A DNA stretch of 64,000 nt from Eretmocerus hayati (Eukaryota > Arthropoda > Insecta > Hymenoptera > Aphelinidae): the NCBI GenBank assembly GCA_029851415.1, contig CM056741.1:146370522-146434521 (forward strand), read 5' to 3'. Shown here in pieces: positions 35,724 through 47,343 of this stretch. How positions within the stretch are numbered: the stretch's first letter is position 1; each line of letters starts with the position of its first letter. Both the position numbers and the translations under genes were made by a program. The notes beneath the pieces were generated by a model that saw nothing but the letters and a program-made list of their open reading frames with translations, was not told the origin of the DNA and searched no databases.

Positions 35724-36013
35724 ACTAGCGTAATGCCTCGCGTTGCTCGGCTTGTAAGTGTTCCTGAGAGGCGTATTAGTTTCTCAAAATGCTCTTCCAA
35801 ATCAAATGAGGAATTGTTTCTCAATAATTCAGTTAAGCGATGGTTTTTCACATAGTTTTGAACTCATGGAGACCATAACAAATGCCATCACTTAACTCAA
35901 TATATAAAAAGGGTACAGAACATATTTTTATATGATTTGAAAGAGCATTTTGAGAAACTTATACGCCTCTCGGGAACTCTTACAGGCCGAGCAACGCGAG
36001 GCATTACGCTAGT
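35724..36013. mobile_element. Foldback MITE (290 bp), ACTAGCGTAATGCCTCGCG ends
   Basis: The first 80-90 bases and the last 80-90 bases are reverse complements with few mismatches (ACTAGCGTAATGCCTCGCG ... CGCGAGGCATTACGCTAGT). The inner part is also inverted (GTTAAGCGATGG / CCATCACTTAAC). No coding capacity. Target-site duplication is not clear in the TA-rich flank. Confidence 0.8.
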
Positions 36014-36850
36014 TTATCATTATTCAGCATAATAATAACAGCCATTCACTCATGTGTTCCATCTGATGCTACTCTTTATATATATATTACAAATTTGATT
36101 TAATATTCGAATGCCTGAAACAATCAAAAAGTATTCAGATAATATTATTGCTGTACACGGTTTGAAAATTCGTATCAATATTCTGTCCTACAACAAGAAG
36201 TTGAAATGTTAAAAAACTGGATTTATTTGTTATTATGATATGTTAATTGATTACAAAATCTGAATCACAAACATTATGATCATTTGATTAACCCCTGGTA
36301 TACTCCATTTCCACAAAATAATCTATTATCAGTTTTCATTACCAGTTTTCACCAGGTTAATCCAATACTCATATATTTATAATATCATAAATTGACATGC
36401 ATTCATTTAAGTTTTTAAATGGATTGAACATCCTTCTCACAACAATTTTATATCATTTCAATACTCAGAATTCTCTTTTTCATGTTTGTACAATGAATTT
36501 AGATGAATTCAAACTTAATTGAAAAAGAAAACACAAACGTACTATAAAGACCGTAATCATTCTCACCGATGACAATTATCCGATTATTTGAAGAAAAATG
36601 AGATGATAATCAAATTCCATTCTTAAACATCAAGTCATCAGAAACATTAAATTTCAAAATAAACATTTCTCAAAAAAATGTTAAAAACTCATACAAAACG
36701 CATTTCAACTAGACACAATCATTCTTACTCCATTCAGACAAAATTATTACATATGACTAGAAACTACTATAAGAATATGCCTCAGATTTGATTCAAAAGA
36801 CAAAACATCATCATCTCTAATCAACGCTTCACACCTCACCATCATAGATG
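36014..36850. other. AT-rich spacer, start of the G-poor region
   Basis: No gene recognised. From about 36.3 kb the + strand becomes clearly poor in G relative to C; for example bases 36601-36660 hold 4 G and 10 C by hand count. Confidence 0.5.
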
Positions 36851-37720
36851 CTTCAGTTTATTTACACTCCAATGCGTCATTTCCACGCAAACATATTCAA
36901 ACCGAGGACGCTTTTACGTCTACCGAGTATCATTTATATAGGCAGAAGCGCGCGTGCGCGACAGCTCCTTTCTTTCCCTTCCCCTTGGGCCATGCAACAC
37001 GAGTTACAGTGCTCGCACCCGATAGCTTTGATCAGTCTCCCGAGCGCCTTTCTTGAGAGCAGAGGTCCACGCACTCAACAATTTTAAAGAATTTTCGGTG
37101 TACACCGTATACACCGATCTTATTCGAGTCTGAGCACCCCTCTCTTTCTCCCGTACATTATTTATATAAAAAGAAGAGTGTGAGCACGATAGCTCCTCTC
37201 CTCCTCCCGTGAACCATCATTTTCTAGCCGCAATGCTCACGCTAAACGGCTTCAATCAGTCTTTCACGCGCCTCTCTTAAAGGATGGAGTTCGCGCGCCA
37301 GGCGCTCTTATTCACAGTGTACTCACTATATGCACAAACAATCGCGAGACCAAGCGCGCCTTCCCGTCGGCCACGTATTATTCATATGATTGGGAGCGCG
37401 CGTGCGTGAGAGCTCCTTTCCCTCTCACACGTGCCATCTGACGTGAGCTGCAGAGCTCGCGCCCAATAGCTCCAATTAGTCTTCCGCGCGCCTCTCTTGA
37501 AAACATAAATCCGCGCGCCCAGCGCTCCTATTCAGTTTCCAGTTCTGCCGAGTACTTTACATGGCTATAAGCGCGCGTGCGCGAGAGCTCCCCTCCCACT
37601 CTCATGTGGCATCCAACGCGAGCTGCAGAGCTTGCGCCTAATAGCTCCAGTCAGTCTTTCACGCGCCTTTCTTGAGGACAGAATTCCGCGCATCCAACGC
37701 TCCTATGCAGTTGCTAGTGG
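36851..37720 (+). repeat. GC-rich tandem units of about 175-222 bp, four copies
   Basis: The marker CAGTCT(TT)C(A)CGCGCCT(C/T)TCTT recurs at about 37031, 37253, 37475 and 37650, each time preceded by an AGCTCC stretch and CGCGCGTGCGCGAGAGCTCC-like sequence. Copies are diverged. The array leads directly into the 448-bp units and shares CGCGCCT-TTCTT words with them, so the two families are probably related. Confidence 0.7.
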
Positions 37721-38941
37721 GCTTCATATACGCGCAGATGTAGTCAAACCGGAGGCCTCACCTCAATTTCCCGCATGCCTTTTCTTACAGGCAGTCGTAC
37801 AAATGCGCGATGACTCCTGTCGTTCTTTCAAGTGCCGGTCTCTGCATACCATAATGCTTGCGCCCGGGCGCTTAAATCAGTCGCTCACGAACCTCTCCTG
37901 CGAGCAGACAGACGCACGCTCGACAGTACCAGTCAGTTTCCTGTGGTTCTCCTCTACGCGCAAACATGTTCGTGCCGAGCCGCTCATATCAGATTCTACC
38001 CGGGAGCAGCAACTACTCGTTCACATCGGATGCAGGTCGAAACAACCCATTGGGGAAGCAGTGTTGGAAGAAAAACAGATCGATAAATGGGTAAGTGAAT
38101 CTTATTCAATAATTTCATCATCATTATCATCTTCGGCGCATATATGCATATATTCATTTTCCGGTGTGCTTCATATATGCGCAGATATCGTCAAGCCGAG
38201 TCCCTCATCTCAGCTTCCTGCGCGCCTTCCTTACAGGCAGTCATACACGTGCGCGATGACTCCTCCCCCTCTTCCAAGTGCCACACTCTGCATACCATAA
38301 TGCTCGCGCCCGGGCGCTTAAATCAGTCGCTCACGAACCTCTCCTGCGAGCAGACGGACGCGCGCTCGACAGTAGCAGTCAGTTTCCTGTGGTTCTCCTC
38401 TACGCGCAAACATATTCGTGCCGAGCCGCTGATATCACATTAATTCTACCCGGAAGCAGCATCTACTCCTTCACATCGGATGCAGGTCGAAACAACCCAT
38501 TGGGGAAGCAGTGTTGGAAGGAAAACAGATCTATGAATGAGTAAGTAAATCTCATTAAATAATTTCACTATCAGAATCCTCTTTGGCGCATATATGCATG
38601 TATTCATTTCCCGGGGTGCTTCATATATGCGCAGATAGAATCAAGCCGAGGCCCTCACCTCAGTTTTCTGCGCGCCTTTCTTACAGGCAGTCATACACGT
38701 GCGCGATGACTCCTCCCCCTCTTCCAAGTGCCATACAATACAAAATACGTTGCTCGCGCTCAAGCGCTCGAGTCAGTCCCTCGCGGACTTCTCTTGCGAG
38801 CAGACATACGCGCAGCCGGCCGCTCAAATCAGTTCACCCAAAGGCATCACACGCTGTTACAAATCAGGTGCAGATCAAGAGGACTCATTAGAGGAGCAAC
38901 ATTAGGAGTGAAATGGCTTGTATACGGACGTCTACAAATGG
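37721..38941 (+). repeat. Tandem 448-bp unit, three copies, each with acceptor and donor sites
   Basis: GCTTCATATA(C/T)GCGCAGAT begins copies at 37721, 38168 and 38618 (447 and 450 bases apart). In each copy the acceptor-like TTACAG|GCAGTC(G/A)TAC is present (AG at 37789-37790, 38235-38236, 38685-38686). The copies end in donor-like sequences: GTAAGTGAATC at 38091, GTAAGTAAATC at 38541 and GTAAACGAAC at 38942. Copies 1 and 2 are the most similar. A 222-residue frame at 37632-38300 spans copy 1, but the equivalent frame in copy 2 stops early and copy 3 diverges. Confidence 0.85.
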
Positions 38942-40561
38942 GTAAACGAACTGCTAACTTTTCACATTAGTCAATACTAACTATTCTAAAGGATAATATC
39001 AGAAGTATTCTATTTCATTCAACGTCAATATCTAAACTCACTGAATCTGTATTATCAAAATTTATCTTCTGCAAAATAACACTTAGACACATATATATCT
39101 GCAAATTGTAATTCCGATCTTATCAATCAAAAATAGACATTTACACTCTAATTTAATACAAAAAAAATTAACTATTCTTATTTTTTATTTCAGGGTCAAT
39201 GAAACGCCACCACAACACATATAACAGAACAAAATTGATGATCAAAACATTGCAGCGGAATTGGATTGAAAGGATCTATTTGGAAAAGGTCAACATCGGC
39301 GATACAGCATCCATTATGGGGTAAGTAAACAACTTGAGTAGTTATATCAAACCATTTAACTTCTTCCACACATAATATCCTTGTCAAAAACAATCATATG
39401 CTCATTCATACAATCAGGTATAGTTCAGATAAGATACAAAATAATAATTTAATAATTTTCAAATACCAAATTTTATATCATCATCACTCTAATTGATACA
39501 TACTCTTAATAGAATTCACATTAGGGGCCATCCAGTAATGATGTCACGCTCTTGGGGGGAGGGGGGTCTAGAAAAACGTGATGAAGTGTGATACGGGGGG
39601 TGCCGATCAAACGTGACATCACGCCCATTAACCAGTGTTTTTATTGAAATCTATTGAAAAGAATCGAAATTTAAAAGCATCATTGCGATGAAAAAATGCG
39701 TGCAATTCTCCAATGTTTGGGAGTTACGAAATCGCGTAAAATGACTTTCGCGCCTCGCTTATGAAGTACCCCGCTTCATTAGACTTGGTGCGAAATATAC
39801 TATTTCGGAATAATGTGCATAAAGTTAGTGCGATAGACTTGGTGCGAAATATACTATTTCGAAATCATGTGCGTGAAGTTAGTGCGTAAGGAACATTTCT
39901 CAGTGTGTAGAGCACTAACTTTACGCACATCGATTTCGGAAAATAGAACACGCAAATGACTTCCATACTTTACGCATTGTCGGAAGAATCTCAACAGTGC
40001 CTAAAGTTGTTACCCTCGTGTATAAACATTTCCCCCATTACGTAAAGAATTGGAGTCATTTCGTAATATACTATCATACCAAGGAAATCCAATTTTTCCC
40101 TATTCGTGGGTACCGCGAGGGGGGGGGGAGCGTTTCCAACTGTGACATCGCGGAAAGGGGGGTCCACAAGCTTGTGTCATGGCGTGAAAAGGGGAGGCGG
40201 GGAGCTCGAAATTCCAGATTTTGGCGTGACATCATTACTGGATGACCCTTTATTCCGTCTAACAATGAATAGAATATTCAATCATTATCATGCCCCACTC
40301 GGCTAAGAATATGATCATCCAAGGTTGATCAATTCAATCTTAATCTCCAATTCTTTCCACAGGCACACAAATAGTTATAACTCAACACCGGAGTGTTGAA
40401 TATTATAGGCGTTCACAGAAGACGATCCACGAGTGTTTGGTACACGATTCAGTCATCTCATTATCTAAGTACAAGGAGAGTGCCGTTGAAGAACAAAAAT
40501 GAAGAACACCAATGCAGACCACAACTGCGTTGACCTTCATGAACTTGTAGTAAAATAAGAC
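37791..40561 (+). ncRNA. Candidate spliced RNA gene with duplicated exons
   Basis: Exon-like blocks bounded by good splice sites: 37791-38090, 38237-38540, 38687-38941 (the three repeated units), 39194-39320 (acceptor tttatttcag, donor GGG|GTAAGT) and 40363-40561 (acceptor ttctttccacag, donor GAC|GTGAGT). They are GC-richer than the AT-rich spacers. Exon lengths 300, 304, 255, 127 and 199 and the stops inside them argue against a conserved protein, so a non-coding RNA is the simplest reading. A PIF/Harbinger-like element lies in the last intron. First exon and 3' end are not identified. Splice sites are seen; transcription is inference. Confidence 0.35.
39524..40249. mobile_element. Non-autonomous PIF/Harbinger-like element (726 bp)
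   Basis: Terminal repeats of 26 bases with two mismatches: GGGGCCATCCAGTAATGATG... on the left and ...CATCATTACTGGATGACCCT on the right. A three-base TTA is found on both sides (39521-39523, 40250-40252), the target-site size of PIF/Harbinger. G-runs next to both ends and an interior with repeated GTGCGAAATATACTATTTCG and GTGCGTAAAG words; no transposase. Confidence 0.75.
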
Positions 40562-40905
40562 GTGAGTTTTAAACGTTGACAAATATCTCTAAATGTAATA
40601 ATATAAGTAAACGAACTTGAAAAGAGGGAAAATTCAAGAATTGAAAGAATAGTTCAATCTTCCCCAGATTTCACAAAATTATTAGTCCATTTTATACATA
40701 ATCTAATCTAACTTCACGATAGAACATAGAAAACTTTCCTTAGTCTCAATCAAAAATTGAACTTCTCAATCGCGTTTTCTCGATTCAATCATTGAATCCA
40801 AGACAATCCTCATAATGAAATAAACATATTTCATTCCCGTTCATTTAATCAAAGATTTTCATAAAAGCACATCAAATTTTACATCCCCGAGTACGAACAC
40901 AAACA

Positions 40906-43258
40906 TTTACGAGTTGCAACAACCACGTATTGCCATGGCTCATATAGAGATCGAGACTTTCATCTCTGAGATCGACAATTACGATTATCTGTTGCCGAGC
41001 TACTGTAAATGTAGGGTATTCTTACTCGAAAAAAAGAAAACACAAAACACCGACACCACTCTTCTGAAACATGTTGCTGGATTTCCTCTGATCTGAGCAT
41101 CGCTCTGGCCCCGCCACTGGGAACCCAGATCGACGTGTCAGTCTCATCTGATCATGTCTCCTTCAACCTCTGTGATGGAGAGTTACATTCACACTTAGAC
41201 ATAATACACAGTCAAGTTTCCAATCAATTTCAATCCATATAGAAAAAGTATGATTAACAAAGAGCTCTTTTAATTTCATTCAATAGATAATTATTGAATT
41301 TTCCCCAATCAGTTCATATATTATCAAGAAAGGTACGTTTAAAAACCATAAACTTAAGATTGATGATTATTGATGTATATTGAGAATTCAAATATTAGGT
41401 ATTACTATCTATTAATATCTGTATGAAATCCAAGACATTCGTAAGAACTATTTCTTTGATTGTGCTAATTCAAATTCGAATGCTGTAGAAACTTTCTTTT
41501 TGTAATAGGCCGATACATGCTCTAAAAAAATTTTATGAAATCATTTCTTCTAACATGAGTAATACAATTGCAAACTCACACATCGAATAATATTAAGAAG
41601 TCTTCAAATGAGAAATTACTTCACATTATGTTAAGAACTTTTATTATATGTAAAATGATCATGTATCTATGTCTGAATCGCAAAATATAGATAAAAATAA
41701 TCTGGTTGGGGAAATATCCCCAACCACCCTCGTGTCAATTTATTTCCCGTAGGATAAGCATGATTGAGAAATCATAACTCATCACATAAAATATTCTCGA
41801 ACGATCTTCAATTATACATCAGATCAAACTCAAATTTGAAAAAACTATATAATTTACTCATGATAATTTACCAAATCGTAAATGGATCTAATATCACTTA
41901 AAAAAATGAAATAATTTTCTCATTTTATTGGAAATTCGATACTTTTTGTTAATCTTGCATAATCAAACTCGATTCAAAACTTTCGTGAGAAGAATGATAT
42001 CAAATCATCCTCGTTACACACACTTAAGAATACCACACCACACTTTTACGAGTTGCAACAGCACATAATGCCTTGGCTCATATGGGAGTTGGGTTTCTCA
42101 TTCCCGAGTGCGACAGAGTGTGACTCCCTGTTGCCCAGCTATTGTAAAAAAACAACACAACACTGACACCACTCTTCTAAAACATGTTGCTGGATTTCCT
42201 CTGATCTGAGCGCCGCTTTGGTCCCGACACTGGTAAACCAAATCGACGGGTCAGTCTCATCTGATCATGTCTCCTTCAACCTCTGTGATGGAGAGTTACA
42301 TTTCCACTCTAAACATAATACACTCCTCATTTTCAACTCAATTCCATCACTCAAACACGAAACGAGGATGATGAATCAGTATTCCAAGTTCACCCTAACT
42401 TTTATACGAAAATTTTTCATGAATATTCAACAATTCAAATCATTCCATCAATTTAGAACGTCTCAATAAGTCAAATCTTCGTCTCTAGAGGCTCGTAGAA
42501 AAATTAAATAAAAAATATTCCCAGTGAATGAAATTCTGATAATCGTTCCTGATAGTAACGTACACTAACCCATCCTAATAATTTAATTACAGTCTAACTC
42601 CACAACTACATTTGTCAAGTGATATTAAATCCATTCGCGATAGTCATGATCTCCTTTTATAATATGCCAAAATAATTTTTCGGAATCAATAATTCATCTG
42701 ACAAAATTTTTAGAATCAATCCAATCATTTACCCGGTCGAACTGCAAATAATTTATGAATATGCATATGAATCCAATATCACTACCGAAATTCAAGTCAT
42801 TTCCTCTTATTTATTAGAAACCGAATACTCTCGCATTAATCTCTCGGCATAGAAACCGATTTAAAACTTTCCTGAGAAAAAAAGTATCAAATCAACCTCG
42901 TCACACATGCCCAAAAAATACCACACCACACTTTTACGAGTTGCAACAGCACACAATGCCTTGGCTCATATGGGAGTTGGGTTTCTCATTCCCGAGTGCG
43001 ACAGAGTGTGACTCCCTGTTGCCCAGCTAATGTAAAACAACAACACAAAACTAACACCACTCTTCCAGAACATGTTGCTGGATTTCCTCTGATCTGAGCA
43101 TCGCTCTGGCCCCGACACTGGGAACCCAGATCGACGTGTCAGTCTCATCTGATCATGTCTCCTTCAACTTCTGTGATGAAGAGTTACATTTCCACTCTAA
43201 ACGTAATACACTCCCCAGTTTGAACTCAATTTCACATCATAAACACAAAACGAGGTTG
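40906..43258 (+). repeat. Three dispersed copies of a conserved block of about 330 bp
   Basis: Copies start with TTTACGAGTTGCAACA at 40906, 42045 and 42933 and continue through ATGTTGCTGGATTTCCTCTG, CAGTCTCATCTGATCATGTC and CTCCTTCAAC to a GAGTTACATT segment, ending near 41240, 42370 and 43258. Copies 2 and 3 are closest. They are GC-richer islands in G-poor AT-rich DNA. No terminal inverted repeat, no flanking duplication and no conserved open frame was seen. The spacers between copies are unlike each other, so this is not a simple tandem array. Confidence 0.75.
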
Positions 43259-45270
43259 ATGGATATTAAAGTCATTCAATCTCATAAAAGACCTCTCAAA
43301 AATTCACATCTTTCAAAATAAATACTCAATTTGAAAACAAAGAACTTTCCTGATGAATGTATTGCCAATAATTGCTCTCGATGATCGCGAGTCGAAAACC
43401 ATCACAATGCATCAACTCAATTCTCCCCTCACGATTGAATCAATCGAGTGATATTGGATTCATTTACAATGTCCCTGAATCTCATGTAAATTACTTGAAT
43501 CATAAGCTGCTCAAGAGAGTTCTCTCAACCACCCCCCTCTAATAAAATGACGCCCTCTAATATAAGCATTCGAGATAGACCTAAACCGCATTTCACTTCA
43601 TATTTTCATAAGTTCAAACTTCGAGAAGACTTTCAATTTCTCCTCCAAATAGAAATAAATTCAAACCTTCAAAGTATTACGTAGTTTCACACTCAATATG
43701 AGTGGAAATACAAAAATTATCATCTTCAAAGTCAAATCAAAAATTTCCTCAAATTCATTCAGAAAAGTTCTAGAAATTAGAGACCCATTCGTATCTATCA
43801 TATATTCAAAATCAACGAAATAACAACTTTTCAATCTCTAACATTCCCTCACTTCGTCAATACCATTCGACTTCATCGTCACTGTAATATCAATTTTATT
43901 CAAAATCAATCGATACTCATGCGGATCGATCTATCTCTAACACAAAAATGAAAATAAAAACCATTAAATGGAACAAAATTAAATTAAATAAAACTAAATC
44001 GAACACCAAAATTACTTCACATCTGAAAGTGAGGCGGCCTTGTCAACCGTAAAAAGTTACTCGGCTACCTTCGATGTTGAAAAAGGGCGGTGTCTCGAAT
44101 TTTATAAAACATTCCACTAAAATACGCCATAAAATGACTCCCTGCATGCACTTAATACGAAAATATTTAAACAAAACACATAAAAATCGATTGCTCCTAA
44201 CCTTCGCCAACGGATTCGGAAGCTTGGGCAGTGTTCGAAAGGGCTCCGTGAGACCGATCAGCGACCGTCTTCACGGCAAGAATTAGCAACAAATCGAATA
44301 TATAATATCAAAGTATAAATACATATAATAAAATCAAAAATACATATAAAAAACTCAAAAATACGTCAAAAAAACGTCAAAAATACGTAAACGCCACTCT
44401 AACACGTGTTCTATACATTGCGGAAAAATCTAGGGACATTTGACCTGGTCTAGGGACTTTTCGTGCCGTCAAGTTGGCAACACTGATTCGATTTTATGTT
44501 GGCAACCCTGATATAGGGATTCCGTGGGGGTATAGGCACCTGGTGTCTCTTAATATAATAATGAAGAACCGAATTTTGGTTGATTAGATTAGAACCTTGT
44601 ATAAGCGAATGTTTCAATTCATATGCAGATTGTAATCACAACTCAGATGATTTCTTGACACTTATACTCATTCGATGTTTAAGCCTTCATTCCAACTTCA
44701 GAAAACTCAAAATGAGTTTGTAATACTTTTGTTGTAAACGTATTGCATGGAGACAGACAGCTTAGAGAGCATTACCATATTCGTTATTTCAAAGTTACCC
44801 CAACCAGAGGGTCTTACTTTGAACACTTTTCAAATGTTCATAACTTCTGTCGACAACATTTCAATTGGTCTCTACCATAGCGCAATCGGATACTAAGACA
44901 ATAAGATTTTAATTGAAACCAGGTACAATGCCGGGAATTACGAGCAAAATTTTCAAAAAGTGTTCAAAGTAACCCCGCGTGACAGTAATCCCATGCAAAG
45001 TTGAGATTCATATGGTGCATATCACCCAAGAAACGCGAACCTGCCCTGAATAATCTTGACGTGTAATCTAGATAGCCATGATTTTTGTCTAGAGTAAAGA
45101 GTAAGGTAAGTGTACCCAACATGCTCCCATATGCCGATCTCAGAATTGGGCAACCGTTGACCTCTACGGAGTTATTTTCGTTTGTTATGTTGAGGCATGA
45201 GAAAATTGATCATTTGAACCGACCCCGGATGGTTTCTGCGTCTCCCGGAGAATATAAAGTGAGTTTTTGT
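43259..45270. other. G-poor spacer; direct repeats and decayed repeat ends
   Basis: No gene recognised. Bases about 44430-44515 contain two direct repeats: TCTAGGGAC(A/T)TTT twice and GTTGGCAAC(A/C)CTGAT twice. Copies of the GGGGTAACTTTGAAC family lie at 44794-44985. The 70-residue frame at 44074-44286 sits on a GC-richer patch but shows no domain. Confidence 0.45.
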
Positions 45271-45271
45271 A

Positions 45272-45575
45272 TTTTTCGATCGACTGTGCGTAAAGCACTG
45301 CTTTACGCCCGGTAGTTTTCGTTTACTTCACGTCCAGTCGATCGAAAAACGTATTTCGATACTCGGGCGTGAAGTTTTTTTGCTGTACTCGTGCTAATTT
45401 CGACCCTCGCCAGGGCTCGGGCCGAAAACAATCACTCGAAAAGCAAAACCAAACTTTCCTCCCTCGAATCGAAAAATACTATTTCGATCGACTGGGCGTA
45501 AAGTAAACGAAAACTACCGTGCGTAAAGCAGTGCTTTACGCACAGTCGATCGAAAAAGTTGCTTTACGCACGAGG
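45272..45575. repeat. Large palindrome with TTTACGC/GCGTAAA words
   Basis: TTTTTCGATCGACTGTGCGTAAAGCA on one side (about 45275-45300) is answered by TGCTTTACGCACAGTCGATCGAAAAA (about 45532-45557) on the other; inner copies of TTTCGATCGACTGGGCGTAAAG and of TTTTCGTTTACTT add further inverted pairs. The middle (about 45370-45470) is GC-rich single-copy sequence. Confidence 0.7.
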
Positions 45576-46019
45576 GTGGAAAGCTTTCGCCGCAGAGTTG
45601 CGTATTGCATTTTTTATAATACTGACCGGAAAGTTGCTAACACGCAATTAACAAGCCCCAGATATGTGCGAGTAAGCAACGCGCGAGAGCAAGGTAGGGC
45701 CGAGGGAAGTTTTGGGAGTATCGTGGATATTATACTTTGTCCATCAAACTCGAGTTAATTGGGGTTGGTATTATCTAAAGATCATTCTAATTTGACTTGC
45801 TCTGAAACTTATCTCGTGATTATCGATGTGCTAGCAGCGTTAGAATGAGTGCAGGAATCCCTCGATCGGCGTATTGTTCGGACCAGAAAAGTATTGTGTA
45901 TCCCGACGGCCCGGCGCGTTAAATCAGGTACTGCGTTCATAGGAGTCGAGTACAATCAGCCGAGGGCGTGCGGGGGGCGGAGCGGGGTCCACGGGGCAAA
46001 GCCCCCGGCGGGGTTCTAA

Positions 46020-46500
46020 TATGAGTGCAATGCATCTGATGAGAGCTCCAACCAGCGTTTGGGCCTAACTTAGTTCTGTTAGAAATTTTTTCAAACAAGA
46101 CGATCGATCTGTTGGCAATATTAGTAAACCTCTGTGATCGATGCAGCACTCCATTCACGAAAATTCAAGTGACGGAGCTGGAAAAATTCTCATTAGCTTT
46201 TAAGTGCATTTCACCGACGGTGAAGAGAGAATTCCGAGGGTTACTTCTTCCAGAGATTGTAAGATACAGTATTGTAAATTTGCGAAATGATACATTATTG
46301 AAAACTGCGATTGGAATTAGAAATGATCACCCATTTTTGAAAAACGTTCAACATTTCCGTCAAATTACTTTGAGGTAATCAACAATTGTTAACACAAAAT
46401 TAATCAGGCACTGGATCGCGCTTTGTGATTCATATTAGAGTTCCACATCTCGAGAGAAAAGTTTCTCTCTCAAAATTTTCTCATATAACACGTATCTTCA
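46020..46500 (+). other. Duplicated segment copy 1 with an 88-residue exon-like frame
   Basis: The open frame 46112-46378 reads MAILVNLCDRCSTPF, later CISPTVKREFRGLLLP and IRNDHPFLKNVQHFRQITLR, and ends just before a donor-like GAG|GTAATC. I do not recognise the protein; its helical, Leu/Arg-rich text resembles an exon of an F-box/LRR-type protein, but that is only an impression. A second, broken copy lies at 47344-47570 plus 49185-49410. The upstream 45950-46015 stretch is very GC-rich (GGGGTCCACGGGGCAAAGCC), like the interior of some DNA transposons, so the whole segment may itself be part of a repeat. Confidence 0.4.
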
Positions 46501-46967
46501 ACCTATCGGGTGAGATTGACTAGTTTATTTCGATTGTGAGATTTGGAAAGAACAATTTAATGGAGACCAAGATTCCTCTTACGAGAATATGGTCCAAAGC
46601 GACACACAAATGAGAATTTCCATACTGTTGATTAAATAATTTTCCTCGTTTTCGAAATACGAGCTCATTTCGAGATAAGAAAGATTGTCGCAAGTGCAAT
46701 GGCTGTTATTAACTCCTTAGACGTAATAATTAGAATACCATTGGAAAATGGTCGATGCATGACGCCGAATAGACGGGAAAGAGGAATGAACGACAAGGAC
46801 GGCACCGACGTGAGCGCTATAGTTGCGTTATTGTGGGGAATTGAGGCTTTTGGATTCGTCGACAAAAATGAACTGGAATTTTCTCTATTGGCATCTATTA
46901 ACATCACGATTTTCTTCGGATTTATCGTAGTTCTGCAAATTTTCATGAATTCAGAGACGAGGTGTAA

Positions 46968-47330
46968 AGTAGTACAACCGTGCGTAAAGTACTGCTTTAC
47001 GTACGGTCACTGTGCTTTACGCACCAACTTTACGGTCAAGTATTATACGCGACGATGGCGAAATAGTATATTTCGCACCGAGTTCATGAGGTTGTAGCTC
47101 GCTTATGAGCGATCGGATTTCGGCCCGAGCCGGAGGCGAGGGTTGAAATGATCGCTCGGAAGCGGGGAATCTCATGTGCGAGGCGCGAAAGTTATTTTTC
47201 GCAATTTTGTAGGCACCCAAACATCGGAAAATTGCGAAAAAGTCGCTTTACGCACGAGTGCGATGCATTACGCACGATTGTGATGCTTTACGCACGGTTG
47301 AGTTGCTTTACGCCCGAGGAGCGTAGCGAC
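46968..47330. repeat. TTTACGCAC-rich repeat related to the 39.5-kb and 45.3-kb elements
   Basis: Contains GTGCGTAAAGTACTGCTTTACG, GCGAAATAGTATATTTCGCACC (complement of a word at 39788 and 39846), an inverted GCGAAA pair around AATTTTGTAGG, and four spaced copies of (T)TTACGC(A/C)CGA at about 47251-47320. No coding frame is supported. Confidence 0.65.
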
Positions 47331-47343
47331 AGAAAATTCTGAT

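Noticed and set aside
46699..47097. 132-residue frame with hydrophobic segment
   Set aside because: Its second half is translated from the TTTACGC repeat and its first half has no recognisable domain.
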